DNA from: an uncultured Opitutales bacterium
GTDB taxonomy: Bacteria; Verrucomicrobiota; Verrucomicrobiia; Opitutales; Intestinicryptomonadaceae
Assembly (NCBI GenBank): GCA_934613645.1
Contig: CAKTTC010000005.1
Coordinates: 62,001-126,000 of the forward strand
Length of the DNA: 64,000 bases
Reading direction: 5' to 3'
Shown: piece after piece, positions 15,154 through 23,947 of the stretch
Layout: each line of letters starts with the position of its first letter
Numbering within the stretch: the stretch's first letter is position 1
Translations under genes and position numbers: made by a program
The notes under the pieces: generated by a model
What the model was told of the DNA's origin: nothing
The model's database searches: none
What the model saw: the letters and a program-made list of their open reading frames with translations, nothing else

Positions 15154-18100
15154 ATGAAAAGCAACATATCGCACTTTTTCATAGACCGCCCCGCGTTCGC
15201 GATGGTAATTTCAATCGTGATAACGCTAATCGGCATTGTGGGCTATTTCCGCCTGCCCGTGGCGCAGTATCCCGCGGTTGTTCCGCCGTCGGTCGTGGTG
15301 AGGACAAGCTATCCGGGGGCTTCTCCCGAAATATTGATGGACACCGTTGCCGCGCCGCTCGAACAGGAAATCAACGGCGTGGAAAACATGATGTATTTTT
15401 CGAGCCAGTGCAGTGCCGACGGCTCAATCGTAATTACGGTTACGTTCGAAGTCGGCACAAACCTCGACATCGCGCAGGTTCAGGTTCAAAACCGCGTGGC
15501 AATGGCTACCCCCCGCCTGCCCGAAGAGGTGCGCAACATAGGCGTTGTGGTCAAAAAGCGTTCGCCCGATATGCTCGTGAGCATAAACATCATCTCGCCC
15601 GACAAAAGCCGCGACAAACTCTATCTGACAAACTACGCAATCAGCCAGATGAACGACCGCCTCGCCCGAATAGCGGGGGTGGGCGACTTGGAGGTGCTCG
15701 GCCCGCGCGAATACAGTATGCGCATTTGGCTGAACCCCGACAAGCTTTCGCGCTACAATATGACGCCCTCGCAGGTTGTAAAATCGCTGCGCGAGCAGAA
15801 CAAGCAGGTTGCCGCGGGAAAGCTCAACCAAGCCCCGATAGCCAACCCCGACTCCGCGTTCGAGCTTACAATCAACACTAAGGGACGCTTTTCCACGCCC
15901 GAAGAATTCGGCGACATCATAATAAAGTATTCGCCCGACGGGAAAATCGTAAAACTCAAAGACGTTGCGCGCGTGGAGCTCGGCTCATACGACTACACTA
16001 CCGACTCATACCTCGACGGCAATCCGTGCGTGGGCATTTCAATCTACCAGCTCCCCGGAACAAACGCGCTCGAGACCGCAGAGAGAATCCGCAAGGAGCT
16101 TGACGAAATGAAAAAGAGCTTCCCCTCGGGCGTTGACTACGAAATCACGATAGACAACACGACGTTCATCAAAACCTCAATCAACGCCGTATACCACACT
16201 ATTTTCGAGGCGGTGGTGCTCGTCGTTTTCGTGATTGTGCTGTTTTTGCAAAGCTGGCGCGCGGCGGTTATTCCGCTTACGGCAATCCCCGTTTCGCTCA
16301 TCGGAACGTTCGGGTTTATGGATATGTTCGGGTTCTCGGTCAACAACATTTCGCTTTTCGGGATAGTGCTTGCAATCGGCATTGTAGTAGACAACGCAAT
16401 AGTTATCGTCGAAAACGTGGAGCGCAATATGAAGCTCGGAATGGACGTGCGCGAAGCCACGCGGCAGACAATGAGCCACGTTCAAAACGCGCTGATTGCA
16501 ATAACGCTCGTGCTCAGCGCGGTGTTCGTGCCGACGGCGTTTGTAGAGGGCATTTCGGGGCAGTTCTACAAGCAGTTCGCGCTGACGATTGCAACATCAA
16601 CAATCATCTCGGGAGTGGTGTCGCTTACGCTTTCGCCCGCGTTGTGCGTGCTGCTTATTAAAGACGCGTCGCAAAAGCAGGACTTCCTCACGCGCGCAAT
16701 GAACTTCTGCTTCGGCTGGTTCTTCCGCGCGTTCAACAGCTGCTTCGAGTGGACGGCGAAAAAATACGGATCGTTCGTAAAGCGCGTTTTGCGCTACACG
16801 GCATTGATTCTTGTTTTGTATGTCGGGCTTATCGCGCTTACGGGCTACCTTTTCTCAATCACCCCCAAGGGCTTCATTCCCAAACAAGACAACGACTACC
16901 TCCAGATTTCCGCGCAGCTTCCCGAAGGCTACGCGCTTGAACGCAACGACGAAGTTATGAAGAAAATGCAGAAAATTCTCGCGGGAACTGAGGGCATAAG
17001 GGAATTTATGTGTGTTGTAGGCCTCAACGGCGCAACGCGCACCCGCGCTTCGAACTCGGGCGCGCTGTTCGTGAGAATGACGCCGAAAACCGAGCGAATG
17101 CAAAAGGGGCTCGACGTAAACAAAATGATGAAGACGCTTTCGCGGAAGGTGGCGGAAGCTTTGCCGGAGTCGTCAACGTTCATTCTTACGCCCCCAGCCG
17201 TGCGCGGCATAGGCGTAGGCGGCGACTTCTGCGCGCAAATTCAGGACAGAACAGGCCGCGGCGCGCGCGATTTGGAAAAATACACCAAAATAATAGCCGA
17301 ACGCGCCCGCAGAACAGCCCCCATAATGAACGCGTTCACCACGTTCAGAGTGTCGTCGCCGCAGCTGTATCTCGACATCGACCGCGAGCGCGCCCAAAAG
17401 CTCAACGTCCCGATTTCCTCGATTTTCGAAACGCTGCAGTTCAACCTCGGTTCAATCTACGTGAACGACTTCAACATTCTAAACCGCGTCTACCGCGTCA
17501 AGGCGCAGGCCGACACCGACAAACGCAGCGAGCTGTGCGACATCTACAACCTCAAAGTCCAGAACGTGCGCGGGGCGAACGTGCCGCTTGGCTCGGTTGC
17601 AAAAATACGCCGCACAATCGGCCCCGACAGAGTTTCGCGCTACAACCTCTACCCCAGTGCCGAAATAATCGGCAACCTCGCAAAGGGCTACAGCACGGGG
17701 CAGGCAATGGCGGAAATAGACAGAATTGCCGCCGAAGTCCTCCCAGACGGAATGGGCATTGAATGGACGGATTTGGCGTTTCAGGAAAGGCGCATGGGCA
17801 ACACGTCGATTTACGTTTTCGCGCTGTGCGTGATATTTGTCTACCTGATGCTTGTGGCTCTCTACGAAAACTGGAAGCTGCCGATGTCGGTAATTCTCGT
17901 AGTGCCGCTTGTTCTGCTGTTTGCAATCTGCGGCGTGCTTGCGCGCCACTTGGACAACAACCTGATGACGCAGGTGGGCTTCATCGTGCTAATCGGGCTT
18001 GCGTGCAAAAACGCAATTCTGATTGTGGAGTTCGCAAAAATAAGGCAGGAGAAGGGCGAAGACGCCGCAAGCGCGGTTGCGAGCGCGTCGCAAAACAGAC

Positions 18101-18306
18101 TGCGCCCGATATTGATGACCTCGTTTGCGTTCATCTTGGGCGTAGTGCCGCTTGCATACGGAACCGACGCGGGCGCGGAGCTGCGCGAGGCGTTGGGAAC
18201 GTCGGTTCTCTTCGGAATGATAGGCGTAACGTTCCTCGGGTTGATTTTCACGCCCGTGTTCTTCTACGCTATCCGCAAAAACTACAAGGCGATAAAAAAT
18301 GCTTAG
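15154..18306 (+). CDS. RND efflux pump inner-membrane transporter, HAE1 family
   Basis: 1050 residues, the full length for AcrB/MexB-type proton-driven drug pumps. The N-terminus (FFIDRPAFAMVISIVITLIGI) and the two large periplasmic loops are intact. Helix 4 carries IGIVVDNAIVIVENVERN: Asp413 corresponds to AcrB Asp407, while the neighbouring Asp408 position is Asn414. The proton-relay lysine is Lys952 in GLACKNAILIVEFAK. The gene starts immediately after the adaptor stop and ends overlapping the start of the outer-membrane factor. It is the only intact structural gene of the tripartite pump. Substrates are not predictable. Confidence 0.93.
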   Translation: MKSNISHFFIDRPAFAMVISIVITLIGIVGYFRLPVAQYPAVVPPSVVVRTSYPGASPEILMDTVAAPLEQEINGVENMMYFSSQCSADGSIVITVTFEVGTNLDIAQVQVQNRVAMATPRLPEEVRNIGVVVKKRSPDMLVSINIISPDKSRDKLYLTNYAISQMNDRLARIAGVGDLEVLGPREYSMRIWLNPDKLSRYNMTPSQVVKSLREQNKQVAAGKLNQAPIANPDSAFELTINTKGRFSTPEEFGDIIIKYSPDGKIVKLKDVARVELGSYDYTTDSYLDGNPCVGISIYQLPGTNALETAERIRKELDEMKKSFPSGVDYEITIDNTTFIKTSINAVYHTIFEAVVLVVFVIVLFLQSWRAAVIPLTAIPVSLIGTFGFMDMFGFSVNNISLFGIVLAIGIVVDNAIVIVENVERNMKLGMDVREATRQTMSHVQNALIAITLVLSAVFVPTAFVEGISGQFYKQFALTIATSTIISGVVSLTLSPALCVLLIKDASQKQDFLTRAMNFCFGWFFRAFNSCFEWTAKKYGSFVKRVLRYTALILVLYVGLIALTGYLFSITPKGFIPKQDNDYLQISAQLPEGYALERNDEVMKKMQKILAGTEGIREFMCVVGLNGATRTRASNSGALFVRMTPKTERMQKGLDVNKMMKTLSRKVAEALPESSTFILTPPAVRGIGVGGDFCAQIQDRTGRGARDLEKYTKIIAERARRTAPIMNAFTTFRVSSPQLYLDIDRERAQKLNVPISSIFETLQFNLGSIYVNDFNILNRVYRVKAQADTDKRSELCDIYNLKVQNVRGANVPLGSVAKIRRTIGPDRVSRYNLYPSAEIIGNLAKGYSTGQAMAEIDRIAAEVLPDGMGIEWTDLAFQERRMGNTSIYVFALCVIFVYLMLVALYENWKLPMSVILVVPLVLLFAICGVLARHLDNNLMTQVGFIVLIGLACKNAILIVEFAKIRQEKGEDAASAVASASQNRLRPILMTSFAFILGVVPLAYGTDAGAELREALGTSVLFGMIGVTFLGLIFTPVFFYAIRKNYKAIKNA

Positions 18307-19822
18307 AAAAAACACTACAAATTTTGCGTTGCACTGCGCCACAACCGCCGTTCTGGCGTTGTGCGGCTGCACGATGATTCCCGACTACGAAAACCCCGCC
18401 GACACATACGCGCGCCCAAAGCTCGATACCGCGGAATTCAAACACGCCGCGGGGCTTTGGAAAAACGCCGCGCCGTCGGACGATGCGCCCAAAGGCGAAT
18501 GGTGGACGATTTTCGGCGACGCCAAACTCGACGCGCTCATAAAAGCGTGCGACGCCGCCAACCCGAATATAGCCGCGGCATTCCAGCGCGTGGAGCGCGC
18601 CAGAGAAGCCGCGTTTATGAGCCGCAGCGAGCTTTATCCGCACGTCTCTTCAACCGACTACTACAAGCGCGACGGGCGAACCGAAGTTCAAGCCCCCGTT
18701 GCCACGGGAACATACCACTCTTGGGTGGTCGGTCTCGGCGCGACGTGGGACTTGGATCTCTTCGCAGAATACAAAGCCTCGTAATCCGCGACAGAGCCTT
18801 GGTTGAGGCAAGCTACGCCGACTACCGCAACGTAATGCTTGCGCTCCACGCGCGCGTGGCGGCGGAATATTTCGCCCTGCGCCAATGCGAGTCGGAAATA
18901 AGGCTGCTGCAACAGACACTTGAAGTCCGCAAAAAACAGACAGAATTTGTGGCAAAGCGCAAAATGCTGAAGTTTGCAAGCGGCGTTGATTTGTCGCGCG
19001 CAATGCTGCAGGAAAGCGAGGCGGCGGCAGAATTGAAATCGCTGCAAAGACACCGAGACGCCCGCGTCAATACGCTGGCAATACTCGTGGGGGAATCACC
19101 GTCGAAGTTCGACTTCAAGTGCGAACCGCTCGCGAAGTCGCTCCCGAAAATTCCGTCGGTCGTGCCCTCCGCGTTGCTTGAACGCCGCCCCGACATCGCC
19201 GCCGCCGAGCGCGAAGTGTTCGCGGCAAACGCGAAAATCGGCTCGGATACGGCGGCATTCTTCCCGACCGTCTCGATTACGGGCGACGTAGGTTTCGGCG
19301 CAAACAAAATCGAAAACCTGCTCGGTGCAAGCGCGCTTGCGTGGGGAGTAAGCCCGCAAGTCTACATTCCCGTTTTTCAGGCGGGAAAAATCTACGCACA
19401 AAAACAGGCCGATTTGGCGTTATACCGCGAAACTGTAGAGCGGTATAAGGCGAAAGTCCTTTCGGCTATCGGCGAAGTTGAAACGTCGCTTTCGAATATC
19501 GCACATATGCGCGGCGAATACGCCGAGCGCGTGAAAACAACCGACTACGCAAAGCAGGTGCAAAACTTCACCCAGCGCGAATACGAACTCGGCAATCAGG
19601 ATTACTTCGCCGTAAGCGACGCCCAACGACAGGCGTTGCTGCACGAGCGCGAACAAATAAAACTGCTCGGCGCAAGATACCGCGAATGCGTCGCCTTGGT
19701 GATGTCGCTCGGCGGCGGCTGGAACTCCGCAACCGATACCCCGCCCCCGCCCGCAGGGCATCTACGAAGCCGCTTCGGCTTCGACAGATTCCGAATAAAA
19801 AACGCTCAGCCCGCACACCCCT

Positions 19823-19854
19823 CGGCAGACTTCCCCAAAGCCTGCCGTTTTTTT
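19823..19854 (+). terminator. Rho-independent terminator of the RND operon
   Basis: CGGCAG and CTGCCG (extended inside by CTT/AAG) form a hairpin directly followed by seven T. It lies 25 nt after the proposed original stop of the outer-membrane factor, which supports the idea that the gene originally ended at 19798. Confidence 0.8.
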
Positions 19855-19872
19855 GACGAAAAATTATGCAAC

Positions 19873-19900
19873 TTGACAAAAGCGACTGTTGCGCTATCGT
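19873..19900 (+). promoter_or_regulatory. Promoter of the second cobalamin-riboswitch transcript
   Basis: TTGACA (19873-19878) is followed after 16 nt by TATCGT (19895-19900). Transcription would start at about 19907, exactly where the riboswitch fold begins. Confidence 0.6.
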
Positions 19901-19906
19901 GAAACT

Positions 19907-20100
19907 CGGTTCTTTTAAGTAATCCCTTTGCGGATTAACGCATGCACTAACGGAAGTCCCGTGGAAATCGGGCGCGGTCCCGCCGCTGTAAATTTCTAAA
20001 AAGAGCGAAAAAAAATCACTGACTGTATCGGTCGGGAAGATTCGCCAAATGTCGGTATTCAGCCGACTGTGAATGAGCCAGAAGACGAGCGTATGCGTAT
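19907..20100 (+). promoter_or_regulatory. Cobalamin riboswitch upstream of the FGE-like PEP-CTERM gene
   Basis: The conserved core is easy to read: GGAAGTCCCGTGGAAATCGG, GCGCGGTCCCGCCGCTGTAA, a short variable segment with TCACTGACT and TCGGGAAGA, and GAGCCAGAAGACGAG. These match the adenosylcobalamin riboswitch consensus, including the GGTCCCGCCGCTGTAA block. The downstream gene should be repressed when cobalamin is abundant. Confidence 0.92.
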
Positions 20101-20249
20101 TGACCTTCTATTCTCGAGCGAGGAATTTTGGGCTGCGTATCTGACCGTTTGTTCGGTTTTGTGCGCGTTGCAATTCGATAAAATTGTGTGTCGGCGTTGT
20201 AGCGAACCGCGTTTGTAGTTCGCTGGAAATATTGCGCACCGAAGCCGCG

Positions 20250-20298
20250 TTTTTCTTTCTCGGGGATAAAATACCATAACCTCAAAAGAAAGAAAAAT
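20250..20298 (+). promoter_or_regulatory. Ribosome-binding-site-sequestering stem (riboswitch expression platform)
   Basis: TTTTTCTTTC (20250-20259) and GAAAGAAAAA (20288-20297) are perfect 10-bp complements. The right arm contains the purine-rich ribosome binding site and ends one base before the ATG at 20299. Formation of this stem would block translation, which suggests that the upstream riboswitch acts at translation initiation. A second small hairpin (AGCGAAC/GTTCGCT, about 20198-20223) lies between and may be the switching partner. Confidence 0.6.
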
Positions 20299-21282
20299 AT
20301 GAAAAATCTATCAATAGCCGTCGCCCTGCTTATGGGAGTTGTGTCCGTGTCGTCGGCAAAGGATTGGCTTGGCGCAAACAACACACACTTTGTGGAAGTG
20401 GGCAACACGGGCAATTCGGCACACGCCGACACAGGGTTCGGTTCGGTTGGCTACCAATACAGCATAGGCAAATACGAAGTAAGCAACGCCCAGTATGCAA
20501 AGTTTATGAGCGCAGTCGGAAGCAACACGGTGAACGTGAACGGAACAAGCGTCAAACTCTTCGGCGGGTTCGACGCGTCTTCGTCCTATTCAAAATTTTC
20601 GCTGATAGAGCAAAACGAGGCTGGCAACGCGTTTTCCGCAACGTCGGGAAAAGAAAACTACGCGGCAAATTTCATAAGCGCATTCGGCGCGGCGATGTAT
20701 TGCAACTGGCTGACAAACGGAGCTTCCGAAACGGCGACAATGAACGACCTTCTCACAGGCGCATACGATTTCAACAAATTCGGCGCAAGCATTGACGTAT
20801 TCTTGGAGGAAAATATCAACGGCAACGGCACATACAGACTTCCCTCCGCCGACGAATGGTTCAAGGCCGCGTATTACAATCCCGAAAGCGACTCCTACAC
20901 GCTCTACGCCGTCGGCGATACCATATCTGCGGATATGGCAAACTACAATAACAGAAACGGCGGAACGGCGAACGTCAAACAGTATGAAATGTATCCGAGC
21001 TTCTACGGAACGGTAAACCAGTCGGGGAACGCAATAGAATATATTGTGCTGGTAAACGAAGCGGGCGAGAGAATAGGAACTATCGGCGGAGGCTTCTACA
21101 GTTCCGGATACGCGTTGAAATCAGACGCGAGCATTGTATACTTGGTTCCCGACAACCTTGCAGGCAGGGCAAGCGGATTTAGATTGGCATATTCCGCACC
21201 GTCAATCCCCGAACCGTCTGCATACGCAATGATGTTCGGCTTGCTGGCATTGGGACTTGCCGCCTTGCGCCGCCGCAAATAG
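20299..21282 (+). CDS. PEP-CTERM protein with formylglycine-generating-enzyme (SUMF1)-like domain
   Basis: 327 residues: signal peptide, a SUMF1/FGE-sulfatase-like domain, and a PEP-CTERM tail (IPEPSAYAMMFG...LRRRK). Domain marks are VGYQYSIGKYEVSNAQYAKFM, AMYCNWLTNG, YRLPSADEWFKAAYYNP, the GNAIEY segment (normally GNVWEW) and a GFRLAY end. Members of this PEP-CTERM subfamily are generally thought to be ligand-binding or structural rather than sulfatase-activating, and no sulfatase is nearby. Its leader is a cobalamin riboswitch with an RBS-blocking stem, so it belongs to the vitamin B12 response together with the 6.7-11 kb operon. Monocistronic, closed by a strong terminator. Confidence 0.85.
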   Translation: MKNLSIAVALLMGVVSVSSAKDWLGANNTHFVEVGNTGNSAHADTGFGSVGYQYSIGKYEVSNAQYAKFMSAVGSNTVNVNGTSVKLFGGFDASSSYSKFSLIEQNEAGNAFSATSGKENYAANFISAFGAAMYCNWLTNGASETATMNDLLTGAYDFNKFGASIDVFLEENINGNGTYRLPSADEWFKAAYYNPESDSYTLYAVGDTISADMANYNNRNGGTANVKQYEMYPSFYGTVNQSGNAIEYIVLVNEAGERIGTIGGGFYSSGYALKSDASIVYLVPDNLAGRASGFRLAYSAPSIPEPSAYAMMFGLLALGLAALRRRK

Positions 21283-21305
21283 CGATTTTGTTATTTGAAA
21301 AACTA

Positions 21306-21337
21306 CGGTTTCCCCCGCAAAGGGAAACCGTTTTTTT
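21306..21337 (+). terminator. Rho-independent terminator
   Basis: CGGTTTCCC and GGGAAACCG form a perfect 9-bp stem around a short loop, followed by seven T. It ends the FGE-like PEP-CTERM gene and marks the left edge of the accessory island. Confidence 0.92.
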
Positions 21338-21358
21338 GTGCAGTTGCGTTTAAGAATT

Positions 21359-22300
21359 CTATCGCAGTCTGGCGATTCTTTCGCGTATCAAATTGCAAAA
21401 ACTGTCTTGTTGTTCTGTTGCCAAAAAGCTCGCGGTTATAAAATCGCAAAGTTTTGGTGCTGTTTTAATCATTCGCGCAAAGAGATTGTCTATTGCGGCG
21501 TCCGTCAACCCGAATGTTCTGAACGCCTTGACAAAATCTACTTTCGTATATTGGTATGCTCCGCCCTTGCCGTTGAGTGTTAGTGCCAATTCCTCTGCAT
21601 CGTTAGGCAAAGCAAGCTTTACATTTAGCATATCGTAGGCGGGCGAAAGTCTCCATTTGCCGTCGCTTTTTATGAGCGAAAAGTTTTTCAAGTGCATGTC
21701 GGAATTGCCTATTATCCACGAAAATAAAACTTGTTCGGCGAGATTCGAGAGGTCGAACCCGACGTTGTCGGAATGCTCGCGGACAGCTTTTGCAATGCGC
21801 TCGTAGGACGATTTGTATTTGTCTTCGCCCAGCCGCATAGTAAGCTGCGCCATGTCTTCCATCGGGAATTTTTCGCCGTTTGTGCCGCGGTCGATTCGCT
21901 TTGTTATGTAGCAAAGCCCGCCGTCGGCAAAGCGCATCAGCGAGTGCGGCACGGTTGCAAGCCCCGCGATTTCCGCCAAGTGCATACTCAAGTCTTCGTT
22001 TTCGGGAAGATTGCAAAAGCGCGCCGCCTGCGGCTTCAAAATGTAGTTGCCGAATACGCCGACAATCGTGAGTTTCGGGTTGGCGCGAACGGCTTTGTCG
22101 AGATACATCGAAAGCTTCGGCTGAACTCCCGCGATTGTCGTTTGCGAGCGCACAACCTGTTTTGCAAGCTCTTTCAAGTCTGCCTGCGAGTAGGGCAGTT
22201 GCGGCACAACCGATGTGCCGAAAAACTTTTTTGCGCAGGCCGCGTGGAAGTCTACCTCGCCGTCTTTGAGCGGCTTGTAGCAATACAAACATCTTTTCAT
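21359..22300 (-). CDS. hipT: HipT kinase toxin (HipA C-terminal domain) of a HipBST system
   Basis: 313 residues from the ATG at 22300, which overlaps the hipS stop as ATGA. It begins with a small Cys/His cluster (CLYCYK...HAAC) and then the HipA-type kinase core: a Gly-rich loop region SQTTIAGVQPKLS (52-64), Lys89 in YILKP, the catalytic HxDxxxxN-like GNSDMHLKNFSLI (Asp201, Asn206) and the metal-binding LSPAYDML (Asp223). It lacks the N-terminal subdomain of ordinary HipA; that part is encoded by the separate gene upstream. In characterised HipBST systems HipT phosphorylates tryptophanyl-tRNA synthetase and HipS is the antitoxin; whether this target holds here is unknown. Gene order is hipB-hipS-hipT. 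Confidence 0.88.
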   Translation of the reverse strand: MKRCLYCYKPLKDGEVDFHAACAKKFFGTSVVPQLPYSQADLKELAKQVVRSQTTIAGVQPKLSMYLDKAVRANPKLTIVGVFGNYILKPQAARFCNLPENEDLSMHLAEIAGLATVPHSLMRFADGGLCYITKRIDRGTNGEKFPMEDMAQLTMRLGEDKYKSSYERIAKAVREHSDNVGFDLSNLAEQVLFSWIIGNSDMHLKNFSLIKSDGKWRLSPAYDMLNVKLALPNDAEELALTLNGKGGAYQYTKVDFVKAFRTFGLTDAAIDNLFARMIKTAPKLCDFITASFLATEQQDSFCNLIRERIARLR

Positions 22301-22623
22301 TTGCCGTCCTCCTCTCCGATGATGCTCACCGCGCCGATGCAGTCTTTGCAACAGGCGAGCAATAGCCCCATTCTGTCGCGCGGGTCGAGTTTCCAAGTTT
22401 GCGTGGCAAAATCGAGCAACCAGCCTTCTGGAATAAGCCCGTCGAAAAACGAAAAAAACGTTCTTTGTGCATACGCTTCGGCGCGGAGCGGCAATGTGAG
22501 ACTGACAGGCTCAGCGGTATCGGCGCGGAGGTATGTTTCGTCGTAAGCGAACTCGTAGCCCGATTCCGTTTCGCGCAACGTTCCCGCGAAGGCGTCTTTG
22601 AAGAAAACTTTTGCGCTTCTCAT
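22297..22623 (-). CDS. hipS: HipS-like antitoxin (free HipA N-terminal subdomain 1)
   Basis: 108 residues corresponding to the N-subdomain 1 of HipA, made as a separate protein: KVFFKDAFAGTLRETESGYEFAYD, PVSLTLPLRAEAYAQRTFFSFFDGLIPEGWLLD (the LPEG-type motif) and DPRDRMGLLLACCKDCIGAVSI. It overlaps hipB by 4 nt (ATGA) and hipT by 4 nt (ATGA), so all three are translationally coupled. In the known tripartite system this small protein, rather than HipB, neutralises the kinase. Identification rests on domain content and gene order. Confidence 0.87.
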   Translation of the reverse strand: MRSAKVFFKDAFAGTLRETESGYEFAYDETYLRADTAEPVSLTLPLRAEAYAQRTFFSFFDGLIPEGWLLDFATQTWKLDPRDRMGLLLACCKDCIGAVSIIGEEDGK

Positions 22624-22835
22624 TGCCTATCCTCCTTATCAAGCGGAACGGGCGCAAGCTTCGCGCCGAACATAAACAGAACCTGATTGACCTTTTTTAT
22701 CCGAAGGTCTTGCTTGCCCTGTTCAATGTCGCGAATGAAATGAATGCCCACGCCGCTTTTGTCGGCAAGGGACTGCTGGGTCATCTTCAATTCTTTGCGC
22801 CGCGCTTTTACAAAATCTTTCAGTTGTTCGCTCAT
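22620..22835 (-). CDS. hipB: HipB-like XRE-family DNA-binding protein
   Basis: 71 residues from the ATG at 22835; an upstream in-frame ATG would add 12 residues that run into the first operator. A single XRE helix-turn-helix spans KARRKELKMTQQSLADKSGVGIHFIRDIEQGK. HipB proteins bind palindromes, repress their own operon and boost the antitoxin. Three palindromes with the spacing of Hip operators lie immediately upstream. The gene ends with a 4-nt overlap into hipS. Confidence 0.9.
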   Translation of the reverse strand: MSEQLKDFVKARRKELKMTQQSLADKSGVGIHFIRDIEQGKQDLRIKKVNQVLFMFGAKLAPVPLDKEDRQ

Positions 22836-22837
22836 TT

Positions 22838-22934
22838 TATACAATAATCGTATATATTTTGCGAAAATCAAGAATAATATACAAATGACGTATAAAATTG
22901 CCTCGCAAACTTCCAGCTATACGGAATACGTATA
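22838..22934 (-). promoter_or_regulatory. Three HipB-type operators at 40-bp intervals
   Basis: The pattern TATAC-N7-GTATA occurs three times: 22838-22854 (spacer AATAATC), 22878-22894 (AAATGAC) and 22918-22934 (GGAATAC). Centres are exactly 40 bp apart. The form resembles the E. coli HipB operator TATCC-N8-GGATA. The nearest site begins 3 bp from the hipB start codon, so occupancy should repress the operon. Confidence 0.82.
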
Positions 22935-22949
22935 ACGCCCAACTCGCAA

Positions 22950-23906
22950 TCACTTCAAATAATACCCGCCAGTCTTGGGTGCACCGCGAAATTCGACTTT
23001 GTCGGCAAGCTTTTTCAAGTCGCGGGCAAGAGTCCGCTTGGGAATCGAAAGCGCGGCGGATAGCTCGCCGGCATTGCAACCCTCGTGCGTTTTTATGTAG
23101 CCGAACACTTCATTTACTCTGCCACTTACAATGCCATTTACTCTGCCAATCGGCTCACCTTGGTGGATTTTCAGCGCATTGAGCAATTCTCCGAGCATAA
23201 AATCAATAAACGCGCCGGAATCGTTATTTTCCGTGCTCGTATTGATGGCTTCATAGTATTTCAGCTGGTTGTCGTGGACGAGCGTTTCGACTGGCAGATA
23301 TTGAAAGACGGGATTTAGCTTTGACAAAATCAGCGATTGCCACAAGCGACCCATTCTGCCGTTCCCGTCGGCGAACGGGTGGATAAATTCAAACTCGTAG
23401 TGGAAGACGCAACTGCTAATCAATAGATGGTCGTCGGCGTTTTTGAGCCAGTCGAAGAGGTTTGTCATCAGCTCGGGTGCACGTTCGAATGGTGGCGCAA
23501 TGTGAACCGCGCGGTCTTCGTCAAAAACGCCGACTCCGCTTCTCCGAAATTGTCCCGCAGTTTCGACGAGTGCCGACATCATCTGCGCGTGTGCCCTCAA
23601 AAGGTCTTCGAGCGAAAACGGATTGAACGAGGCAAAATTGTCGTATACGGCAATCGCGTTTTTCACCTCTTGAAGTTCGCGAATCGGCGCAACTATATTT
23701 TTGCCGTTTAAAATATCACCAACCTGCGTTTCCGAAAGGGTATTGCCCTCAATCGCGAGCGACGAATAAATGGTCTTGATTTTGTTTGCCCGCCTAAGCT
23801 TCAGCGCATCGCGTTCAAAGCGAATGGCAAACCGTTCGACAAGCGCGGAAATTTCCGCAATCATCGAAATCGCCTTGCTCGAAACTGTAAACGGGGGTTT
23901 TGTCAT
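22950..23906 (-). CDS. Class II Fic-domain protein with C-terminal winged helix
   Basis: 318 residues. The Fic active-site loop is canonical: HPFADGNGRMGR at 176-187, where His176 is the catalytic base. The N-terminus has SSLAIEGN (48-55), matching the (S/T)xxxE(G/N) inhibitory helix that keeps class II Fic enzymes off in cis. The C-terminus (about 255-318: VFGYIKTHEGCNAGELSAALSIPKRTLARDLKKL) is a winged helix-turn-helix. Fic enzymes usually transfer AMP to target hydroxyls; the target here is unknown. It lies 41 nt downstream of the type III restriction gene on the same strand and just before the hip operators. Confidence 0.88.
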   Translation of the reverse strand: MTKPPFTVSSKAISMIAEISALVERFAIRFERDALKLRRANKIKTIYSSLAIEGNTLSETQVGDILNGKNIVAPIRELQEVKNAIAVYDNFASFNPFSLEDLLRAHAQMMSALVETAGQFRRSGVGVFDEDRAVHIAPPFERAPELMTNLFDWLKNADDHLLISSCVFHYEFEFIHPFADGNGRMGRLWQSLILSKLNPVFQYLPVETLVHDNQLKYYEAINTSTENNDSGAFIDFMLGELLNALKIHQGEPIGRVNGIVSGRVNEVFGYIKTHEGCNAGELSAALSIPKRTLARDLKKLADKVEFRGAPKTGGYYLK

Positions 23907-23947
23907 TTAAGGAAGCTTACTTTGTCGTCAAAATTAGTCAATAGTCC

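Larger units (their letters stand above)
18299..19902 (+). pseudogene. RND outer-membrane factor (TolC/OprM-like lipoprotein), frameshifted
   Basis: The first frame (18299-18784) encodes a lipoprotein signal (ALCGC), WWTIFGDAKLDALI and WDLDLF, then stops. The continuation lies one frame back: RIQSLVIRDRALVEASYADYRN, LLERRPDIAAAEREVFAANAKIG and ALYRETVERYKAKVLSAIGEVETSL, the second half of the NodT family. Restoring one G at 18763-18764 (TTCGCAGAAT to TTCGGCAGAAT) would give FGRIQS and rejoin the halves, so a single-base deletion is the simplest explanation. Near the end, at a C-rich run around 19740, switching back gives GIYEAASASTDSE and a stop at 19798, just before a terminator. The frame as it stands runs on to 19902, over the terminator and the next promoter. 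Either a decaying gene or sequencing errors in homopolymers. Confidence 0.8.

Noticed and set aside
18785..19902. Treating the second half of the outer-membrane factor as an independent gene
   Set aside because: It lacks a signal peptide and begins in mid-domain. It joins the first half perfectly with one added base.
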